10,605 bases of DNA from JBBRLG01 sp038231495. Lineage in GTDB: Bacteria; Planctomycetota; Planctomycetia; Gemmatales; Gemmataceae. Shown piece after piece: positions 6,645 to 10,605 of this stretch (position 1 is its first letter; every line of letters starts with the position of its first letter). The stretch lies in the NCBI GenBank assembly GCA_038231495.1, contig JBBRLG010000243.1:1-10605 (forward strand), written 5' to 3'. Position numbers and translations under genes: made by a program. The notes under the pieces are model-generated. The model did no database searches. It was not told where the DNA came from and was given only the letters and a program-made list of their open reading frames with translations.

Positions 6645-7691
6645 ATGATTTCGCTCGAAGCACGCCTGAAACAACACGCCCACACGCTGGGCTTTGACCT
6701 GGCCGGCGTCGCCCCGGCGACCGCGGCGGACGGCTTCGACCGCCTGCGCGACTGGCTGGACAACGGCTTCGCGGCGACGATGGAATACCTGCACCGCCAC
6801 GGCAACGCCCGGCGGCACCCGGCGTCGATTCTGCCGAACGTGCGCGGCGTCGTGATGGTCGGCATGAACTACAAGCCCGCCGACGAACACGAACCGCCGC
6901 CCGGTCACGGCAAAGTCGCACGGTACGCCCGCGGGTTGGATTATCACGACGTACTGCGCGACCGCCTTAAACGGCTGCTGGCGTGGTTGCAGGCCGAGCG
7001 CCCCGGCTGCCGCGGCCGTGCCGTCGTGGACACCGCCCCGCTGCTGGAGCGCGATTTCGCCCGGCGTGCCGGCCTCGGCTGGTTCGGTAAGAATACCATG
7101 CTGTTGAACAAGCGGCTCGGCAGTTACTTCTTCCTCGGCGCGCTGCTCGTCGATATTCATTTGGAGGCCGACGCCGTTCACACCGCCAGCCATTGCGGCA
7201 CCTGCACGCGCTGCCTCGACGCCTGCCCGACCGCGGCGTTCCCGGCGCCGGGAGTCCTCGACGCGCGCCGCTGCATCAGTTACCTGACCATCGAGCGGAA
7301 GGACGACATTCCCACCGACCTGCGCGACCGGCTTGACGGCTGGGTCTTCGGCTGCGACGTTTGCCAGGAGGTGTGCCCCTGGAACCACAAAGCACCGGCG
7401 GGCCTGGTGCCGGAGTTGCAACCGCGGCCAAACCTCGAAGCACTCGACCCGCTGGAGGTGTTGCGGATGTCGGAGGACGACTTTCACGTCCGGTTTCATG
7501 GCACGGCCCTGATGCGGACCCGGCGGCGCGGCCTCCTGCGCAACGCGGCCTTGCTGCTCGGCACGGCCGGCGACCCGGCGGCCCTGCCGGCGCTGCGGCA
7601 CGCCTTGTGCGACGACGAGGAAGTGGTGCGCGAGGCGGCGCGGTGGGCAATTGGACAGATCGAATCACGGCAACCAGTAGGGAGTTGTTGA
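6645..7691 (+). CDS. queG: Epoxyqueuosine reductase QueG
   Basis: This cobalamin-dependent, iron-sulfur enzyme reduces epoxyqueuosine to queuosine in tRNA, the last step of the pathway, in the cytoplasm. The 348-residue length is normal. The N-terminal half carries family motifs: GFDLAGVAPA (16-25), RRHPASILPNVRGVVMVGMNY (56-76), ARGLDYHDVL, VVDTAPLLERDFARRAGLGWFGKN (127-150). The aspartate in VDTAP (D129) corresponds to the conserved acid near the cobalamin. Two 4Fe-4S sites are complete: C184-x2-C187-x2-C190-x3-C194-P, and C237-x2-C240-x3-C244-P, with C210 also present. The C-terminus (about 295-340) has the HEAT-like repeat usual for QueG (ALRHALCDDEEVVREAARWAIGQI). ATG 6645 gives MISLEARLKQHAHTLGF, typical for the family; the sequence before it is poor in Shine-Dalgarno signal. 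No other queuosine gene is in view. The DUF445 gene follows after one base. Confidence 0.96.
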   Translation: MISLEARLKQHAHTLGFDLAGVAPATAADGFDRLRDWLDNGFAATMEYLHRHGNARRHPASILPNVRGVVMVGMNYKPADEHEPPPGHGKVARYARGLDYHDVLRDRLKRLLAWLQAERPGCRGRAVVDTAPLLERDFARRAGLGWFGKNTMLLNKRLGSYFFLGALLVDIHLEADAVHTASHCGTCTRCLDACPTAAFPAPGVLDARRCISYLTIERKDDIPTDLRDRLDGWVFGCDVCQEVCPWNHKAPAGLVPELQPRPNLEALDPLEVLRMSEDDFHVRFHGTALMRTRRRGLLRNAALLLGTAGDPAALPALRHALCDDEEVVREAARWAIGQIESRQPVGSC

Positions 7692-7695
7692 CATG
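7679..7695 (+). promoter_or_regulatory. Ribosome binding site inside the end of queG
   Basis: AGGGAG at 7679-7684 lies within the last codons of queG, eight bases before ATG 7693. With only one base between the queG stop (7689-7691) and this ATG, the two genes should be co-transcribed and probably translated together. Confidence 0.65.
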
Positions 7696-9009
7696 GTCCC
7701 CCTCGACAACTCCGCACCGCCGCCGAAGCGTATGGCCCGGCTCGCGCTCCTGTCGTTGGGCGCGGCGTTGTTTCTGGCCGTCGGCGGCCTGGTGCTACAG
7801 CAGTGGTTTCCGTTCTTTGGCGGGCTGGTGCTGGCGTTCGGCGAGGCGTCACTCGTCGGCGGCTTGGCCGACTGGTTCGCCGTCCGCGCCCTGTTTGAAC
7901 ACCCGCTCGGCATCCCATTCCCGCACACCGCCATCATTCCGCACAACCGCGAACGCATTGTTAAAAAGATCGGCGAAATGGTGCAGAACGAGTGGCTGCC
8001 GCCGTCGCTCGTGACTTCCAAGGTCGAGGCGTTCGACTTCGTCGGCAGCGGCATCATGCCGATCCTCGACCCCCTCAAGCCGCGGCTGCGCGCGGTGGTT
8101 CGCAGCGTGGCCCGCGACGTATTGCAAGCGCTGTCGCCGAAGGACTTGGCCGCGTTCCTCGCCCGCGCCGTCGCCGGTGCCATCGAGCCAGCCCGCCTCG
8201 GCCCCATGCTCGGCGACCTGACGGCCCGGGCGCGCGAGCAGGGGTGGCTGGAGCCGCTGCTGCGCGAGTGGATGAAGAAACTCTACGACTGGACCGAAAC
8301 CGACCAGAGCCGCGAAGTGATCCGCAACCGGCTGAGGCAAGCCGCCCACCGCTACCGCGAAGCGGGCTGGTTCAAAAACGTCACGTTCCAGGTCGCGGAG
8401 ACCTTCGGCGGCGTGGACATCAACCGCGGCACGACGGTGTTGCACGACGAATTGCGCCGCTTCGCTTCCGACCAGCTGGGCGACGAAAGCCCGGTGGCCC
8501 AGATCGTGCGCGAGGGGCTGCTGAGCATCGAATCCCGGCTGCGCGACGACCCGTCGTTTTTGCAAGACGTGCAGTCGTTCCTTCTCGAATCGACGACCGG
8601 CGACACCACCAAAATGTTGCTCGAACCTCTGTTGACCTCGCTGCGCGACCAGGGTTTGCGCGAGGTGGAAAACGACGAGTCGCGCCTGCTCGACTGGGGC
8701 ATGGCGCAGCTGGACGACTGGATTCACCGGCTGGCCAACGACCCGGCGGCCCATGCGGAGGTCAACGCCTGGTGCCGACGGCAGGTGGCGGCGCTCGTCC
8801 AGAAGCATCACTCGCTATTGGGCGCGCTGGTCGAGGAACAGCTGAACCGGCTGACGGAACAGAACCTGTCGGAAGTGATCGAGGCCCGGGTTGGCGAAGA
8901 TTTGAACTGGATTCGCTTGAACGGCGCACTGGTTGGCGGTATCGTCGGCATGTTGCTGTTCCTGGCGTTCCGGTTGGTCGAGTTCGTATTTCCCCAACTC
9001 GCCCGTTAG
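7693..9009 (+). CDS. DUF445 family membrane protein
   Basis: The 438-residue protein matches DUF445 (YjiN-like). Residues about 16-36 form a first membrane segment (LALLSLGAALFLAVGGLVL). A signature region follows: GLADWFAVRALFEHPLG (57-73), then PHTAIIPHNRERIVKKIGEMV (77-97). A long charged helical body (about 100-400) contains repeated conserved stretches such as RNRLRQAAHRYREAGWF and EVNAWCRRQVAALVQKHHSLLGALVEEQL. A final membrane segment sits at about 411-433 (GALVGGIVGMLLFLAF). The arrangement, with membrane anchors at both ends around a helical soluble domain, is family-typical. The molecular function is not established. The gene is tightly linked to queG but I know of no functional tie. 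No frameshift or truncation is seen. Confidence 0.9.
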   Translation: MVPLDNSAPPPKRMARLALLSLGAALFLAVGGLVLQQWFPFFGGLVLAFGEASLVGGLADWFAVRALFEHPLGIPFPHTAIIPHNRERIVKKIGEMVQNEWLPPSLVTSKVEAFDFVGSGIMPILDPLKPRLRAVVRSVARDVLQALSPKDLAAFLARAVAGAIEPARLGPMLGDLTARAREQGWLEPLLREWMKKLYDWTETDQSREVIRNRLRQAAHRYREAGWFKNVTFQVAETFGGVDINRGTTVLHDELRRFASDQLGDESPVAQIVREGLLSIESRLRDDPSFLQDVQSFLLESTTGDTTKMLLEPLLTSLRDQGLREVENDESRLLDWGMAQLDDWIHRLANDPAAHAEVNAWCRRQVAALVQKHHSLLGALVEEQLNRLTEQNLSEVIEARVGEDLNWIRLNGALVGGIVGMLLFLAFRLVEFVFPQLAR

Positions 9010-9052
9010 CTCCCACCGTTTTTCATCCCCCCTTTCCGACGAGACCCATCCC

Positions 9053-10315
9053 ATGATCGATTCGTGTTTCGCCCTGCTCGCCGCCCTGTTCCTTTTTGCG
9101 CCCGCCCAGGGGACGCCGCCGCCGACCTCCGACTGGCCGGAGTTCCGCGGCCCCGCCGGCGAGGGGCGGTATGAAAAGCCGCTGCCGACCGAGTGGGGGC
9201 CGGACAAAAACGTCGCCTGGAAGCAAGCGCTTCCCGGCAAAGGCTGGTCGTCGCCGGTGGTGGCGGCCGGCAAAATTTACCTGACCACGGCGGTGCCCGT
9301 CGGCGAAAAAGACGGCAAGGAGCTGTCCCTGCGCACCCTGTGCCTCGACGCGGCGAACGGCAAAATCTTGTGGGACCAGGAGGTCTTTCAGGAAGGCGCC
9401 AAGGCCCCGGCGGTCCACGGCAAGAACAGCCACGCCAGTCCGACGCCGCTGGTGCGCGACGGCCGCGTCTACGTCCATTTCGGCCACCAGGGGACGGCGT
9501 GCCTCGACCTGGACGGCAAAGTGATATGGACAAATACCGATCTCAAATACGCGCCGGTCCACGGCAACGGCGGCTCGCCGGTGCTGGTGGACGACGCCCT
9601 GATCTTCAGCTGCGACGGCGGTTCCAACCCCTTCGTCGCCGCGCTGAACAAGGCCGACGGCAAGCTGCTCTGGAAAACGGACCGCAACCTCGGCAAGTCG
9701 CAAACGTTCTCGTTTAGCACGCCGCTGGTTATTACGGTGAAGGACAAGAAGCAAGTCGTCAGCCCGGCCAGCAACGGCGTCTGCGCTTACGATCCGGCCA
9801 CCGGTAAGGAAATCTGGCGCGTCAACTACACCGGCTACTCGGTGATCCCGCGGCCGGCGTTCTCCCAGGGCTTGGTGATCCTCTCGACGGGCTTCATGCA
9901 GGCGAAGCTGCTGGCGGTCCGGCCCGACGGCGAGGGCGACGTGACCAAGACGCACGTCGCCTGGACGCTCGCCAAGAACGCGCCGCACACGCCGTCGCCG
10001 CTGGTCGTCGGCGACGAGCTTTACCTCGTCTCGGACGCCGGCACGGTCAGTTGCCTCGACCCGAAGACGGGCGCAGCTCACTGGCAGAAGGACCTCGGCG
10101 ACCGCTTAAAGTTTTCCGCGTCGCCGATCTACGCCGACGGCAAGGTTTACCTGCAGAGCGAGAAGGGCGTCGGCGTCGTTCTCAAGGCGGGCAAGCTGTT
10201 CGAGGTGTTGGCGAAGAACGACCTCGGCGAAGACTCGCTGGCCTCCTACGCCGCCGCGGATGGCGCGCTGTTCATCCGCACCGAGCAGCACCTGTACCGC
10301 ATTCAGGCGAAATGA
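9053..10315 (+). CDS. Secreted PQQ-type (BamB-like) beta-propeller protein
   Basis: The 420-residue protein begins with a Sec-type signal (IDSCFALLAALFLFAPAQG, cut probably near residue 19) and then DWPEFRGPAGEG, a hallmark of planctomycete PQQ-like proteins. Several propeller blades can be seen: LCLDAANGKILWDQEV, ACLDLDGKVIWTN, AALNKADGKLLWKT, CAYDPATGKEIWRV, SCLDPKTGAAHWQK. Each has the A/D-x-x-x-G-x-x-x-W pattern of PQQ_2/BamB repeats; beta-strands such as GRVYVHFG and DELYLVSD lie between them. It is probably periplasmic or cell-surface. BamB itself acts in outer-membrane protein assembly, but this subfamily is divergent, so that role is not implied; a scaffold or ligand-binding role is possible. 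The frame is open upstream to 8933, but that stretch lies inside the DUF445 gene; ATG 9053 places the signal peptide at the N-terminus. It is 43 bases after DUF445, with a weak ribosome site, perhaps in the same operon. Confidence 0.9.
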   Translation: MIDSCFALLAALFLFAPAQGTPPPTSDWPEFRGPAGEGRYEKPLPTEWGPDKNVAWKQALPGKGWSSPVVAAGKIYLTTAVPVGEKDGKELSLRTLCLDAANGKILWDQEVFQEGAKAPAVHGKNSHASPTPLVRDGRVYVHFGHQGTACLDLDGKVIWTNTDLKYAPVHGNGGSPVLVDDALIFSCDGGSNPFVAALNKADGKLLWKTDRNLGKSQTFSFSTPLVITVKDKKQVVSPASNGVCAYDPATGKEIWRVNYTGYSVIPRPAFSQGLVILSTGFMQAKLLAVRPDGEGDVTKTHVAWTLAKNAPHTPSPLVVGDELYLVSDAGTVSCLDPKTGAAHWQKDLGDRLKFSASPIYADGKVYLQSEKGVGVVLKAGKLFEVLAKNDLGEDSLASYAAADGALFIRTEQHLYRIQAK

Positions 10316-10442
10316 CGGCGGTTCGGATGCGTGCCAGGGCTGCCAGCTCTCGAAACCGCAATCGTTGCCGACCCTTAAACATTCTCGCCGAAGGGCTTCT
10401 TTCTGAAAACAGTCGCGGCGACAAGACGGCTTGCTTGGCGTG

Positions 10443-10605
10443 GCCGACCCCCCGTAGCCGCAAGCGGCTCGCTTGCTGGCTGGACTGCGGCAAACGTAGC
10501 CGACCCCCCGTAGCCGCAAGCGGCCCGCTTGCTGGCTGGACTGCGGCAAACGCAGCCGACCCCCCGTAGCCGCAAGCGGCCCGCTTGCCGGCTGGACTGC
10601 GGCAA
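10443..10605. repeat. 56-bp tandem repeat, cut by the window end
   Basis: Copies begin with GCCGACCCCCC at 10443, 10499 and 10555, an exact 56-base period. The third copy is cut after 51 bases. The copies differ at only about three positions. Each contains GCAAGCG and CGCTTGC as a hairpin with a 3-base loop, and an outer GCCGCA/TGCGGC pair, so each unit can fold. The period is not a multiple of three and the short open frames across it shift between copies, so it is not coding. The bases 10316-10442 before it are intergenic; I see no gene there and only a faint, degenerate likeness to the unit at about 10415-10442. Confidence 0.9.

Noticed and set aside
8933..9052. Longer start for the PQQ-like protein
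   Set aside because: The extension lies inside the end of the DUF445 gene in another frame, and a clear signal peptide begins at ATG 9053.
10317..10359. Hairpin GGCGGTTCG / CGAAACCGC just after the PQQ-like gene as a terminator
   Set aside because: The stem needs a bulge, the loop is long and there is no T-run.
10443..10605. Possible CRISPR array
   Set aside because: The whole 56-base unit is conserved, with no variable spacers between shorter repeats, and no cas genes are in view.
10375..10605. Small minus-strand open frames across the tandem repeat
   Set aside because: The 56-base period shifts frame in every copy, and the starts are the same repeated TTG, so these are by-products of the repeat.

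Overview
The window looks like a chromosomal segment of a planctomycete, most likely a Gemmata-type (Gemmataceae) bacterium. The grounds are high GC with strong third-position bias, a DUF1592/DUF1588/DUF1585 protein near a DUF1552 twin-arginine protein (a pair abundant in this phylum), a serine/threonine kinase fused through a membrane segment to a formylglycine-generating-enzyme-like domain, a secreted PQQ-type beta-propeller protein, and frequent short GC-rich repeats between genes. The assignment is inference from gene content. No rRNA or tRNA gene, CRISPR array or transposase was recognised.

Left region (1-3858, + strand): the 3' part of a DUF1592-family gene whose CxxCH motif resembles a c-type haem site is followed by a two-gene unit (1228-1866 and 1863-2372). 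Its first gene starts with TTG and is unrecognised; the second overlaps it by four bases and encodes a HEPN/UPF0332-like helical protein. Next come a poly-G/poly-C inverted repeat (2406-2509) and the DUF1552 gene, whose start I place at 2551. The two-gene unit and the inverted repeat therefore separate a DUF1592 gene from a DUF1552 gene, which are often neighbours. A strong hairpin plus T-run at 3968-4004 ends this rightward block.

Middle region (4059-6431, - strand): a 790-residue transmembrane serine/threonine kinase with a cysteine-free, FGE/SUMF1-like domain beyond the membrane segment. It is transcribed convergently to the DUF1552 gene and divergently from queG. The divergent gap holds a 141-bp element built almost entirely of heptamers, with matching 20-bp inverted ends and G-quadruplex-type motifs on both strands.

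Right region (6645-10605, + strand): queG (epoxyqueuosine reductase, last step of queuosine synthesis), a DUF445 membrane protein starting one base after queG stops, and a secreted PQQ/BamB-like beta-propeller protein 43 bases further on. These three may form one transcript. The window ends inside a 56-bp tandem repeat with at least two full and one cut-off copy.

The best candidate for something undescribed is the HEPN-like protein with its unknown translationally coupled partner. The heptamer element and the kinase-FGE fusion come next.
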